The notes below the pieces were generated by a model. That model saw only the letters and a program-made list of their open reading frames with translations, was not told the DNA's origin and made no database searches. The position numbers were made by a program, and so were the translations under genes. A DNA stretch of 31,930 nucleotides from a virus, in IMG/VR virus record IMGVR_UViG_3300046689_000146, positions 1-31,930 of that record; one strand, given 5' to 3'. This document shows, one piece after another, positions 1-7,783 of the stretch; the first letter of the stretch is position 1, and each line of letters starts with the position of its first letter.

Positions 1-30
1 AGAACCGTCCGTAGCAAGACGGGAAGCTAG

Positions 31-60
31 CAGAGGCCCCTTCTTCGGAGGGGGCCTCTG
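31..60. terminator. Strong GC hairpin ending the structural operon
   Basis: The arms 31-43 and 48-60 pair over 13 positions, ten of them a perfect G/C-rich block, and enclose a TTCG loop closed by C-G on the plus strand. It begins 7 bases past the stop codon of the last minus-strand gene, so it is well placed to end the operon. No long T run follows on either strand. Read on the minus strand the loop is CGAA and one pair becomes an A-C mismatch, so the fold is slightly better for a plus-strand transcript arriving from the left. A bidirectional terminator is the simplest reading. Confidence 0.7.
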
Positions 61-66
61 TCGTTG

Positions 67-420
67 TCAGCCGAACCGTGCCTCCATCTGCTGGATGGCC
101 CGCAGTTGGAGCATACGGATGTGATCTTCCCACTCCGGGTCGTCGTGCCCGTTGAAGCGATGGTTCACGAACCTGATGGCACAGGGCGGGCACGAGAGCA
201 CGCCCCTGGTGTCTCGCTGGGTCGTGTCCCAGGGAAACTCGTCAGGTTCCCCGCACACCCGGATGGTGGGGAACCAGAAGCCCTTCTTGCGGCACACGTT
301 GTAACACGTCACCTCCGAGTTCGGCCCCGCCTTGCGCTCCACTGGCACCAGGGTGTACACCCACAGCCCTTCCTTGGTGGTCGGAAGGGCTGTGAGCGTG
401 CGGATCAGCGTGCGGGTCAT
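67..420 (-). CDS. Hypothetical Cys-rich small protein
   Basis: This 117-aa protein is the last gene of the minus-strand module. Its ATG overlaps the stop of the upstream gene in an ATGA junction, which argues for a real, translationally coupled gene. It has five cysteines, at about residues 39, 43, 56, 77 and 80, including a CPPC pair, plus several histidines near 87-100. That spacing could hold a metal ion, but it matches no zinc-finger family that I recognise. There is no signal peptide or membrane segment. The function is unknown, and its place after the putative holin gene gives little guidance. Confidence 0.7.
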   Translation of the reverse strand: MTRTLIRTLTALPTTKEGLWVYTLVPVERKAGPNSEVTCYNVCRKKGFWFPTIRVCGEPDEFPWDTTQRDTRGVLSCPPCAIRFVNHRFNGHDDPEWEDHIRMLQLRAIQQMEARFG

Positions 421-1292
421 CCCAGGAGGCCGACGATCTTGGACCGGGGGATGATGATGACGATCACGTCGTCGTCGCCATTGGTCATGACTGCTGACAC
501 AACAGCAGCGACGGCCTCCGGCTCGCCCTCGGTGAGGTTCATGATGGCCGTGATCAGGTCCCGCTTGCCGAGGCCCTTCGTATCTATGCCCTGACCTCGT
601 GCGATGCCGGTGAGTTCGGGGACGCCCATTTTTTTCAGTTCGTCCTCTGTGTACACAACAGCCTCAGGTAGCTCCTCGACCGCAGCTACGACATCTTCGG
701 CGGTGGGGGCCGCAGCCCTCTTGGCGGCTGCCTTCTTGGTGGGGGCAGCAGCAGGAGCCGCCGCCTTCTTCGCCGCCCCTGCCTTCTTGGTGGCACCTTT
801 CACCGGCTCAGCAGCCACTGGTTCGGCATCCCCTTCCTCCTCGGCCTCCCCGAGGCTCAGCTTGCTCATGGCCCCGTTCAACTGGAAGACCTCGACGTCG
901 GAGTCGATGGCGTTCTCGATGAGGGCCATCAGCGGCTCATCGTCGTCGGCGTCATCGGGGGGAAGAAGAACCAGGACGGAGCCGTCCTCCGGTTCAGCGG
1001 CCCCACGGATCTCCAGGATGCGCTCCAACATCCGTCCGTGAGGGTCTTCGTTCTGCTCAGCCGTCTGAGCGCCCTCGACGGCAGCGTCAGTGGCCGTGAT
1101 CGTCTCGAACCACGTCTCGGTCTTGTTGGCCCACTCATAGATGACGGTGTCAGCCTTGGTGGGTTCGTCCTTCGCTTCCAGCAGGAGCCAGAAGTCAACC
1201 CCGTCAGCCGTGGCCTTCGCTTTGAGATCTGCGAGAGCCTTGGTGATCTCGGCGTTGGGGCCTACGCCGTTTCCGGCAATGGCATAGAGCAT
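417..1292 (-). CDS. Ala/Lys-rich protein with SAP/Rho-N-like C-terminal motif
   Basis: The chosen ATG gives 291 aa and has GGAG five bases upstream; an in-frame GTG at 1352 would add 20 residues but lacks a clear ribosome site. The N-terminal half is acidic and unrecognised. The middle is a low-complexity tract of repeated KKA and AAA units, like the tails of bacterial histone-like proteins. It is followed by a helical segment (TEDELKKMGVPELTGIARG, then GLGKRDLITAIM) that fits the SAP/Rho N-terminal fold used for nucleic-acid binding. The very C-terminus is hydrophobic with an acidic DDD patch. I infer a DNA- or RNA-binding protein. Its Leu-Lys codons (CTC-AAA, CTG-AAA) differ from the TTG-AAR used elsewhere in the window, which may mean a different origin. 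Confidence 0.75.
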   Translation of the reverse strand: MLYAIAGNGVGPNAEITKALADLKAKATADGVDFWLLLEAKDEPTKADTVIYEWANKTETWFETITATDAAVEGAQTAEQNEDPHGRMLERILEIRGAAEPEDGSVLVLLPPDDADDDEPLMALIENAIDSDVEVFQLNGAMSKLSLGEAEEEGDAEPVAAEPVKGATKKAGAAKKAAAPAAAPTKKAAAKRAAAPTAEDVVAAVEELPEAVVYTEDELKKMGVPELTGIARGQGIDTKGLGKRDLITAIMNLTEGEPEAVAAVVSAVMTNGDDDVIVIIIPRSKIVGLLG

Positions 1293-1323
1293 GTGCTCTC
1301 CATTCGTGCAGGTAGAAGCCCAG

Positions 1324-1581
1324 TTACCTTCGGGACGGACCCCGAAGAACACGGACTCTAATCCAGTCCCGCAGGGCCACGATCACCTGGTCGCCTCGGT
1401 AGAACCCGAAGGCGATCCCGGCCACGGCCGGTCCCCACCAGGGACTTTCGCTGGTGAGAGCCAGTCCACCGCAGGCCAGGGCGATCGACAGGGCCATGTA
1501 GAACCAGGCAGGAGCGGTGATGCCCTCGGTGGCGACCCGTACAACCATGAACACACCTAGCCCCACCAGGACGAACACCAT
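1324..1581 (-). CDS. Small membrane protein, possible holin
   Basis: The 85-aa product has an N-terminal hydrophobic segment (roughly residues 1-14), a second longer one at about 26-42, and a third weaker hydrophobic stretch near 48-60. It ends in a basic tail rich in Arg. Small size, two or three membrane spans, a positively charged C-terminus and a position directly after the tail genes are typical of phage holins, which permeabilise the host membrane at lysis. No endolysin gene lies beside it in the window, so the lysis role is inference. The ATG lies 10 bases after the preceding stop and the ribosome site is weak (TAGGG). Confidence 0.65.
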   Translation of the reverse strand: MVFVLVGLGVFMVVRVATEGITAPAWFYMALSIALACGGLALTSESPWWGPAVAGIAFGFYRGDQVIVALRDWIRVRVLRGPSRR

Positions 1582-1591
1582 GTTCGGAACC

Positions 1592-2824
1592 CTACGGCAC
1601 GAAGATCTTGGGTGACCAGTCCTTCAAGGGGTGCCCAGTATCCGTCATACTCAGCACATCCCAGTGGGTGTACACTGCCGTGCCAGTGGGAATCCAGTCC
1701 TGCACGAGGCCAGGCAAGGTCATCTGGCCGTTGAAATAGCCCCCGAACAGGCGTGCTGCCGTCACATGGCGGTTGTTGTAATAACAAGAGTAGGACTGGT
1801 GGGCCTGGCCCTGCCACGAGAAGTCGTAGGGCGCCCCGGTGTCGGAGTCCCCGGCGAAGTAGTCGTGGAGGGGGTCGGTGGCCTCCAGCAGGCACAGGTC
1901 GAAGTCGAAGGACCCGTCCGAGATGATCTGGGGGATCACGGCCACACAGTCGTCGGAGGGCGCCAGGAGGTCGTCATACCGTGCCCAGTCGCTGTACAAC
2001 GTCCGCTGATGCCCCTGGACGGTGGTGAGCACGCTGTATGTCTCGTCCAGACACACGAGACTCAGGGTGATCTTGGTGCCGGTGCCCTTGCGCACGTAGG
2101 CCGAGAACCGCATGCGGCCCTGGGTCGGGATGGAGAGAGACTGCACCACCTTGCCCGCCGCCCGGCCGAAGTAGTTGGACGCAGGCTTGTCCACACCACC
2201 CAGAACCCTGGCGATGGCAGCATCTGAGCGCCACCCGAAGCCGCCGACATCTTCGTAGCTCGGGTTCGGAATCAAGTTGACCCGCTGCGGATAGAGGTAG
2301 ACGTGCTGGATGCGGGCCGACTCCCACGTGGTGGGGCCAGGAGACTGCACCACCGTGCCCCCGGCTACGTCCGCTGTGGTCCCATGCGTCACGTAGGAGA
2401 ACAGCACCTTAGGGGTGGCGGCGATGCCGACGATGGCCCCTGGTGACACAACATTGCCGAACATGCTGTCGGTGACGAAGAGCCAGGGGTTGGTGAATCC
2501 CGCCTGGCTGCCCGCCAGGTACCAGACACCAGCAGCCACGAAGGTGGGCTTCGTCAGTGTCAATGCGTAGTCGGCCCCGATCGCCACCTTGGTGAGCGGC
2601 GCCGTCACCTGGGTGTTGGCGGTCCGAGTGATGCGGGTATAGCCGGTGGCGGCGTCAAGCTCCTGGAAGCCACCCGACAGCAGCAGTTGGTCGAAGGAGT
2701 CGGGGCTGGTGTCAGTCGGCACGGCGTAGCTGTAAACCAAGGCTAAACCTAGGTTTGTCCCGTTGAAGTTGAGCGAGCCGTCCGCCAGATGTGACAACAG
2801 ATGCTGGTTCACGTAGGTGGTCAT
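1592..2824 (-). CDS. Tail fibre or minor tail protein with carbohydrate-binding-like module
   Basis: This 410-aa protein overlaps the preceding gpI-like gene by an ATGA junction, the usual place for fibre genes in myophages. Residues 1-180 form a beta-rich region starting TYVNQHLLSHLADGSL. From about residue 182 the sequence NLIPNPSYEDVGGFGW opens a module like the carbohydrate-binding (CBM4/9-like) domains of phage minor tail proteins, with SAYVRKG and a later DYFAGDSDTGAPYDFSW segment of the kind often seen in actinophage tail proteins. It probably sits at the baseplate periphery and binds host surface glycans. No enzymatic motif is visible. The fold assignment is from pattern recognition only. 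Confidence 0.8.
   Translation of the reverse strand: MTTYVNQHLLSHLADGSLNFNGTNLGLALVYSYAVPTDTSPDSFDQLLLSGGFQELDAATGYTRITRTANTQVTAPLTKVAIGADYALTLTKPTFVAAGVWYLAGSQAGFTNPWLFVTDSMFGNVVSPGAIVGIAATPKVLFSYVTHGTTADVAGGTVVQSPGPTTWESARIQHVYLYPQRVNLIPNPSYEDVGGFGWRSDAAIARVLGGVDKPASNYFGRAAGKVVQSLSIPTQGRMRFSAYVRKGTGTKITLSLVCLDETYSVLTTVQGHQRTLYSDWARYDDLLAPSDDCVAVIPQIISDGSFDFDLCLLEATDPLHDYFAGDSDTGAPYDFSWQGQAHQSYSCYYNNRHVTAARLFGGYFNGQMTLPGLVQDWIPTGTAVYTHWDVLSMTDTGHPLKDWSPKIFVP
2785..2800. repeat. 16-mer CCAGATGTGACAACAG, copy 1
   Basis: Identical to 23521-23536 in an unrelated gene; it contains GTTGTCACATC on the minus strand. A third near-copy (one mismatch over 14 bases) is at 15016-15029 in the sheath gene. 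All three encode LLSHL or LLSYL. Confidence 0.6.
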
Positions 2825-4404
2825 GCCGGATCTGGCCCCAGTATCGATTGTGGGCTATTGAGCAGCTTGGTGGACCCGAGGGTCAGGTACACGTCAGGCG
2901 GCAGCGGCACGATGGCCCCACCCACGCCCTTGATGCTGGTCAGCATGGCCCCCATGATGTACCGGGCAGTCATGGCTGTCGGTGCATGCCACCAGATGCA
3001 GGGGATGATGTAGCCGCAGATGCCGCCCGCTGGGTCGGTGACGAGGCCGTCGCCGCCCGAGGCGATGATGTGCTGCATCCGGTACTTGGTCCAGGCCCCG
3101 GTGTCGGACAGGTAGCCGTTGGGGGCGTAGGTTGTGGCGTCCTGGTAGACGCCCTTCAAGACGCCGTTGGTGTCGTAGGCGACCCACGAGGCGACCACCT
3201 GAGCAGTCGGGCCAGCGGTGGGCTTGACCATGTTGAAGCTGAACTCCCACAGTTCCCCGCCTCGCACCGGGATGCCGAACTGGATGGCGTCCGGCAGGCC
3301 CCCAGTAGATCCGGTCGGGCTGAGGCCACAGACGATGACGAAGTCGGTGTAGAGGTGCGTGGTCGCCAGATCGATGATCTCCATGATCCCCTGCCCGGCG
3401 CTGGGCACCGGAGGGATGGGCGGGCTGGCGTTGCCGGTGTACTTGCGCAGGACCAGGTTGGCCCACTGGTCCCCAGGCACCGCAGGCGTGGCGTGGGAGA
3501 TGGCGTTCTGGAATGTTGTGATAGCAGAGTTGAGGAACTTCTGCCAGTGCCCCACTCCATTCACGAACTCGGCGTCGTCCGGCGTGAGCAGGGAGTTTCC
3601 TCCCGTTGTCACATCACAGCGGTAGTTGCTGGCGGCGTAGATGAACGCCTCCAGGCCGATGGAGGTACCCCGCAGGTCCTCTAGCTGGGTGAGGCCACCC
3701 ACCAGGGTGCGGTAGCGAGCGCCGCCGAGGGCCTGCTCGATGGGAAGGCCCAGGTTGGTGCCCAGTAGCTGGACGAACTTCAAGGGCGCCCGGTCCGGGT
3801 CGTAGACGTTGAGCACGCCGTCGAGGAGCGTGCGCTCGTAGTCGTTGTCATAACCCAGGATGGCCGTGAACTTCCGCAGCGGTCCGTTGCGCCCGTCAGC
3901 CGCCTGCTGATCGTCGGTGGACTGGTAGAACTGCGGGATCAGGCTGAACAGCTTCTCGGCGGTGCCGTAGTTGCGGGGCACCAGCAGCGCCACGGTGGCC
4001 GCAGCCAGCCAGGTGGGGGGCGAGCCGAAGTACAGGAAGAGCGTGTAGTAATACCAGTAGCCCCCGGTGAGCGGCGTGTCCATGACCATCTGGCTGAACT
4101 GGTCCGGGTCGTGAGGATCGTGGCCCTCCTCGTACCAGACCGGCACCCCGTCCAGCGGTGTGGTGGGAGGCCCGAAGGCACCCCGCACCAGTACCGCCTC
4201 AACCCACGGCACGGTGGGGGGAATCCGCACCGTGACGAGGCCAGTGTCATACCCGATGGGCATGCCGTCGAGAGTGGTCCCGTCCACGATGTCGAACGGG
4301 ACCTGGACGGGGCCGTACCGCAGCGCTCCGTGCCATCCAGCGGTCGAGCGGACGACGTCGCCGCCGATGGTGCGCCGGATGGTGAAGGGGCGGAAGTCCG
4401 TCAC
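2821..4404 (-). CDS. Baseplate protein, P2 gpI-like tail protein with C-terminal extension
   Basis: The protein is 527 aa. The middle (about residues 145-275) carries the signature of phage tail protein I family members: LIPQFYQSTD, then LGYDNDYERTLLDG, LLGTNLGLPIE, and RYRTLVGGLTQLEDLRGT, the segment that docks onto the J-like wedge protein. The N-terminal 140 residues and a C-terminal beta-rich part (about 330-527), possibly carbohydrate-binding, are extra to the classical P2 gpI of under 200 aa. Gene order gp25-J-I is conserved in contractile tails and supports the call. ATGA overlaps link it to both neighbours. It probably joins the baseplate wedge to the fibre encoded next. Confidence 0.85.
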   Translation of the reverse strand: MTDFRPFTIRRTIGGDVVRSTAGWHGALRYGPVQVPFDIVDGTTLDGMPIGYDTGLVTVRIPPTVPWVEAVLVRGAFGPPTTPLDGVPVWYEEGHDPHDPDQFSQMVMDTPLTGGYWYYYTLFLYFGSPPTWLAAATVALLVPRNYGTAEKLFSLIPQFYQSTDDQQAADGRNGPLRKFTAILGYDNDYERTLLDGVLNVYDPDRAPLKFVQLLGTNLGLPIEQALGGARYRTLVGGLTQLEDLRGTSIGLEAFIYAASNYRCDVTTGGNSLLTPDDAEFVNGVGHWQKFLNSAITTFQNAISHATPAVPGDQWANLVLRKYTGNASPPIPPVPSAGQGIMEIIDLATTHLYTDFVIVCGLSPTGSTGGLPDAIQFGIPVRGGELWEFSFNMVKPTAGPTAQVVASWVAYDTNGVLKGVYQDATTYAPNGYLSDTGAWTKYRMQHIIASGGDGLVTDPAGGICGYIIPCIWWHAPTAMTARYIMGAMLTSIKGVGGAIVPLPPDVYLTLGSTKLLNSPQSILGPDPA

Positions 4405-5894
4405 GTCAGGCCCCCGATGGGGGTGAGCACGAACTTGATCGTGTCGGTGGTGTCGAGCAGCGGGATGAGGATCGGGCTGGCCGTGAGGTCACCGATGGCG
4501 GGAGCCACAAGGGTGCTGTTGTCGGCGGCGTAGAACTGCATGGCCTTCAAGACGATGTAGTCCACCCCGGTGACGGCCAGCGCAGCGTGGTACACGTCGC
4601 CCTGGGAGTAGAACTTGCCGAAGTCCGAGGAGTCGAAGGCGAAGAGGGCGGTCATGGCGTCCCGCACGCCATTGGCCACGGTCAACTGGCCGAACTCCTT
4701 GCGGACGTGGACGTCGAGCGCCAGGTGGATCTGTTGATACAACTGCTCGGAAGTGCTCAGCGGGTGGACATCGACAGCGGTGCCCACCAAGGCCCGCTCG
4801 GTGAGGTAGGTGTCCACCGCTGCCCGCAGGTCAACCGAGGGGTAGCCCCCGCCCACCGGGGCGATGTACACCTTGATGTTCGTGTAGAACTGGCCCGTTG
4901 CTGTGGCCTTTGCCACACCGGGTACCTGGTGGGCCAGGTCTGCGAAGTCCTGGAGGGTGATGGCCCGGTCCCGGAGCTTGGCCGCTCGGGGGATCGAGTA
5001 GCGCATCTGGTCGATCGACTCGTTGTCAGCGCCGCCGTTGCAGGGGCTGTCGGCGGCGTTGACCACGCTCACGCCAGCGATCGGTGGTGTGATCTGGGTG
5101 ATGGTGCCCCCGGCCACGTTGCCTCGTGCCCCGGCGCCGTAGCGGTAGGAGCAGGTGACCTGAGCGCCGTTGGGCGGGATGCGCCCGGCCACGTTGTCTC
5201 CGAAGACGATGTGCAGGAACTGCTGGTCGTCCAGGTAGGTGGTCCACACCGAGGCGTCGGGGTCGGCCACCACCAGGTTGTCCACGTAGCTCCACTCGAT
5301 GACGGAGGTGTCCGTCTCCTGCACGTAAAGCCGGGTGCTGCGGTGGATCACCCCGGCGTTCATCAGCACGTACTCCTGCATGGGGGCGCCGTTGGAGATC
5401 GCCACGTACTCGGTGGCGATGGTGCGGCCCTCGTTCACACCGATGTCAGCGGTGCGCACCGACTGGCCCAGGTAGGCGTTGGTGGTCGTCTCGAAGAAGA
5501 CGGCCCCCTGGCCCTCGCTCTGGCCCGTCTGCACCACGGTCCCTGACGGGATGGTGGTGGTGCTGTTCAGGTAGGCGGTGTCGTCCAGGGTGAAGGTGAC
5601 GATGCCCGAGGCAGCCTGCTGGGCGATGGGGGTGTACCCCAGCATGTCGGCTATGCCGAGGACGCTCTGACGACGCTGGGCAGTGGCCAGGAACGGCTCG
5701 GCAGCGACCCGGTCGATGTAGTAGTTGGTCACGTCTCCGACGTAAGCAAACAGTTCTAACAACAAAGTTCCGAAGTCGGTTGTCTCGCCCACGGTGACCC
5801 ACTCGGGCATGAACCCCCGGGCGGCGCTCACCAGGAAGGAGACGAGAGAGTCGTAGTCCCTGTTCGTGTAGTCCATCTCGATGGGTGCGGTCAT
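4401..5894 (-). CDS. Baseplate J-like wedge protein
   Basis: The 497-aa product has the classic N-terminus of the baseplate J/T4 gp6 family: a DYTNRDYDSLVSFL start, then TDFGTLLLELFAYVGDVTNY and IDRVAAEPFLATA, followed by RRQSVLGIADMLGYTP. It forms the ring of the baseplate wedge that transmits the trigger for sheath contraction. The middle region has the expected conserved GAGARGNVAGGTI and the VPGVAKATA segment. It lies between the gp25-like and gpI-like genes with ATGA overlaps on both sides, which is the standard order. Codons 43-53 include an AT-rich island (TTG TTG TTA GAA) overlapping a copy of the dispersed palindrome. Confidence 0.93.
   Translation of the reverse strand: MTAPIEMDYTNRDYDSLVSFLVSAARGFMPEWVTVGETTDFGTLLLELFAYVGDVTNYYIDRVAAEPFLATAQRRQSVLGIADMLGYTPIAQQAASGIVTFTLDDTAYLNSTTTIPSGTVVQTGQSEGQGAVFFETTTNAYLGQSVRTADIGVNEGRTIATEYVAISNGAPMQEYVLMNAGVIHRSTRLYVQETDTSVIEWSYVDNLVVADPDASVWTTYLDDQQFLHIVFGDNVAGRIPPNGAQVTCSYRYGAGARGNVAGGTITQITPPIAGVSVVNAADSPCNGGADNESIDQMRYSIPRAAKLRDRAITLQDFADLAHQVPGVAKATATGQFYTNIKVYIAPVGGGYPSVDLRAAVDTYLTERALVGTAVDVHPLSTSEQLYQQIHLALDVHVRKEFGQLTVANGVRDAMTALFAFDSSDFGKFYSQGDVYHAALAVTGVDYIVLKAMQFYAADNSTLVAPAIGDLTASPILIPLLDTTDTIKFVLTPIGGLT
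5753..5763. repeat. Motif copy GTTCTAACAAC (minus: GTTGTTAGAAC)
   Basis: Identical 11-mer to 31354-31364 in the terminase gene. In both genes the minus-strand codons are TTG TTA GAA, with TTA being a rare choice in this GC-rich window. Confidence 0.55.
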
Positions 5895-6283
5895 ACCGAG
5901 GACTCCTCGCTCAGGAAGTTGGCGACCGGGATGCGCAGAGAGCGAGCCTCATCGAAGGCCCCGGCCGAGTAACTGACGTCCACGAAGAGCCTGCCTGGCT
6001 GGAGAGGGTCCGCAGAGAACCTGACGTCCCGCAGGTTCACCCGGGGAGCGAAGGTGGTGATCCGCTCAGACACTTGCTGGGCTGCATCAGCCTGCACCAA
6101 CACGTCAGTGGGATCGAAGAGGGCCGCTTCCATGTTGGCGCCGTAGGTGGGGTGCATGACCCGCTCGTTCTCGTTGGTCATCAGCACGTCGATCAACTGC
6201 CCACGGATGACCTCCGGGTACGTTGTTACAACAGAGACGTGCCCGTAGATGTCGATCTGGAAGGGGAATCTGAGCGCCTGCAT
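5891..6283 (-). CDS. Baseplate wedge protein, gp25-like
   Basis: This 130-aa protein belongs to the T4 gp25/GPW family, which links the tube-sheath start to the wedge. The visible family features are LRFPFQIDIYGHVSVVTTY at the N-terminus, the GQLIDVLMTNENERVMHPTYG block containing the conserved E-R-V/M-x-P-x-Y-G core, and SERITTFAPRVNLRDVRF in the second half. I use the ATG preceded by GGAGG with TGAC between; the upstream in-frame codons would run into the hub gene. It starts one base after the hub stop and overlaps the J-like gene by ATGA. Length is normal for the family. Confidence 0.93.
   Translation of the reverse strand: MQALRFPFQIDIYGHVSVVTTYPEVIRGQLIDVLMTNENERVMHPTYGANMEAALFDPTDVLVQADAAQQVSERITTFAPRVNLRDVRFSADPLQPGRLFVDVSYSAGAFDEARSLRIPVANFLSEESSV
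6222..6232. repeat. Perfect copy of palindrome GTTGTNACAAC
   Basis: GTTGTTACAAC within the gp25-like gene. Extended to 14 bases (6220-6233), it is the reverse complement of 11371-11384 in the tape measure gene. Confidence 0.65.
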
Positions 6284-6284
6284 G

Positions 6285-7502
6285 TCACCTCCAGTTCGAG
6301 ATCCACTGTCCAGCGCCCGACGAGCGCAGAGTGGGCGGGCCACGCTTGTCACTCAGCCAGAACGGCCGGTACTGATACCAGTTCATGCCCCGCTCAGCCT
6401 GCCGACCCACGGTCAGCACGGTGTAGAAGCGCTTGTTGAGGCCGATGTCGTGCTGCACCCCACTGACGTACCACAGACCGTCGTAGGTCGGGGACATGGT
6501 TTGCCCCCGCTTCGAGGAGATCTGCACCACGGTGCCAGGAGAGGCGGTGGCGTCCCCCTCGATGCGAACCTCGGCCTGCTGGGGCCACGGTGGGTTGTAG
6601 AAGCCCTGCTGGATGATCTCGGCCTCTTGTTGTGATGACGCAGGCATGTCGGTGGCGAAGCGGCCCACCAGTGCCGACCCCCAGGTGTTCTTCATGACCG
6701 AGGGCTGAGCCGTGAGCCTGGCCAGCGGCGGGGTCAGCACCACGGCCGACTTCCCGGCCAGGTAGGCGGTGGTGGGCGTGCGGTAGGCCGGGTCCTGGAC
6801 ACCGACGCTGATGGGCACGTACTCGACCACGGCGCCCGACCCGAAGTTGCCCGTCTCGGAGGCCGAGAAGTCCGGGTCCATGCTCCCGCTCAGGAGCTTG
6901 CGCACCGGGAGCATGCGGTAGGCGATGTCCCGGTAGTCGATGAGGCGCACGACACCCTGGTCGTAGAGGATGCGAGCAGCCAGGCGGTTCGCCATGGCCA
7001 GCAACATCTCCCAGTCCGACTCCGAGGTCTGGGCCAGAGAGCGCCACACCATCGTGTCGTTGCGGAACTCGTCGGAGAAGCCCAGGTTGGCCTCGCTCAC
7101 GATGCGCTGCATCATCTGCGTCAATGTCAATGACGTGAAGAAGCGGGGGACGTTGCCCTTCAACACCATCGAGGCCCCGTAGCAGAAGATCTCCTGCACG
7201 GTGACAGTCTGGTTACCCACCAACCGCTTCTGCGGCATCACGCTGTTGACATAACCCTGGAAGGTGCTCTTGTTGCCGGGAGTGCCGTAGGCGAACTCGA
7301 TGCGCTGGTTCGGTAGCTGATCGAAGTCCGTGGCACGAGTGCCGGTGACCACGAAGATGCTGGCGGTGTCGTGCTCATCCTCCTTGCGGGTGAGCGTGCC
7401 GTGCGTGGGAGTGACCAGGATGGAACGCTCGTTCACCCGGATGTCCCCGATGACGGTGGTCGGGCTGCGAGCAGGCTGGACCAGCGAGGGGGAGGTAGTC
7501 AC
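6285..7502 (-). CDS. Baseplate hub protein, gpD/VgrG/gp27-like
   Basis: The product is 405 aa if translation starts at the GTG that overlaps the previous stop (GTGA). A TTG further upstream gives 418 aa but lies inside the gp53-like gene without better support. The protein has the late-control/hub architecture: beta domains with FVVTGTRATDFDQLPNQRIE and GNKSTFQGYVNSV, a central helical region (LTQMMQRIVSEANLGF, SESDWEMLLAMANRL), and a C-terminal GLWYVSGVQHDI segment followed by FYTVLTVGRQ. It would form the trimeric hub under the tube. There is no obvious spike tip or lysozyme domain; wall degradation seems delegated to the tape measure and the NlpC-like protein. Confidence 0.85.
   Translation of the reverse strand: MTTSPSLVQPARSPTTVIGDIRVNERSILVTPTHGTLTRKEDEHDTASIFVVTGTRATDFDQLPNQRIEFAYGTPGNKSTFQGYVNSVMPQKRLVGNQTVTVQEIFCYGASMVLKGNVPRFFTSLTLTQMMQRIVSEANLGFSDEFRNDTMVWRSLAQTSESDWEMLLAMANRLAARILYDQGVVRLIDYRDIAYRMLPVRKLLSGSMDPDFSASETGNFGSGAVVEYVPISVGVQDPAYRTPTTAYLAGKSAVVLTPPLARLTAQPSVMKNTWGSALVGRFATDMPASSQQEAEIIQQGFYNPPWPQQAEVRIEGDATASPGTVVQISSKRGQTMSPTYDGLWYVSGVQHDIGLNKRFYTVLTVGRQAERGMNWYQYRPFWLSDKRGPPTLRSSGAGQWISNWR
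7119..7132. repeat. CGTCAATGTCAATG, first copy
   Basis: Identical to 23485-23498. Here it lies inside the hub gene over codons for SLTLT, using TCA TTG ACA TTG ACG. Confidence 0.4.
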
Positions 7503-7783
7503 GACGGCACCCGCACGGACTGGCCAGGGCGGGCGTCCCAAGGGTGGAACACCTGCGGGTTGGCATCAGCGATCACCCACCACCGCCGAGGGTCGGCGTA
7601 GGCGGTGAAAGCGAACAGGCTCATGTCGTCCGTCTCCTTCACCAGCGCCACGGAGTAGGGGCTGGTGAGGTAGGTGACGGTGTTGAGGAACACCGTGAGC
7701 TTGTTGCCCCGGCCCACGTCAGGGTCCTTGGTGGTGACCCACAAGGCCTCGCCCTGGGTGTAGCGGGAGGCAGCGGTGATCAT
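7499..7783 (-). CDS. gp53-like baseplate or LysM-type tail protein
   Basis: The 94-aa protein ends with a segment of the kind found in baseplate wedge gp53 and LysM-type tail proteins: FAYADPRRWW-like aromatic residues, then VIADANPQVFHP and a final PGQSVRVPS, resembling the LysM-like pattern W-x-I-A-x-x-N-x-x-x-x-P-x-x-L-x-x-G-x-x-L-x-I-P. Such proteins connect the hub to the tube initiator or wedge. It starts one base inside the stop of the NlpC-fusion gene (TGATG) and overlaps the hub gene by GTGA, so the three are probably translated as a unit. Peptidoglycan binding is possible but not shown by the sequence. Confidence 0.8.
   Translation of the reverse strand: MITAASRYTQGEALWVTTKDPDVGRGNKLTVFLNTVTYLTSPYSVALVKETDDMSLFAFTAYADPRRWWVIADANPQVFHPWDARPGQSVRVPS

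Noticed and set aside
1293-1352. N-terminal extension of the Ala/Lys-rich protein from a GTG
   Set aside because: It would overlap the membrane protein gene, has no ribosome site, and the ATG at 1292 has GGAG at good spacing.
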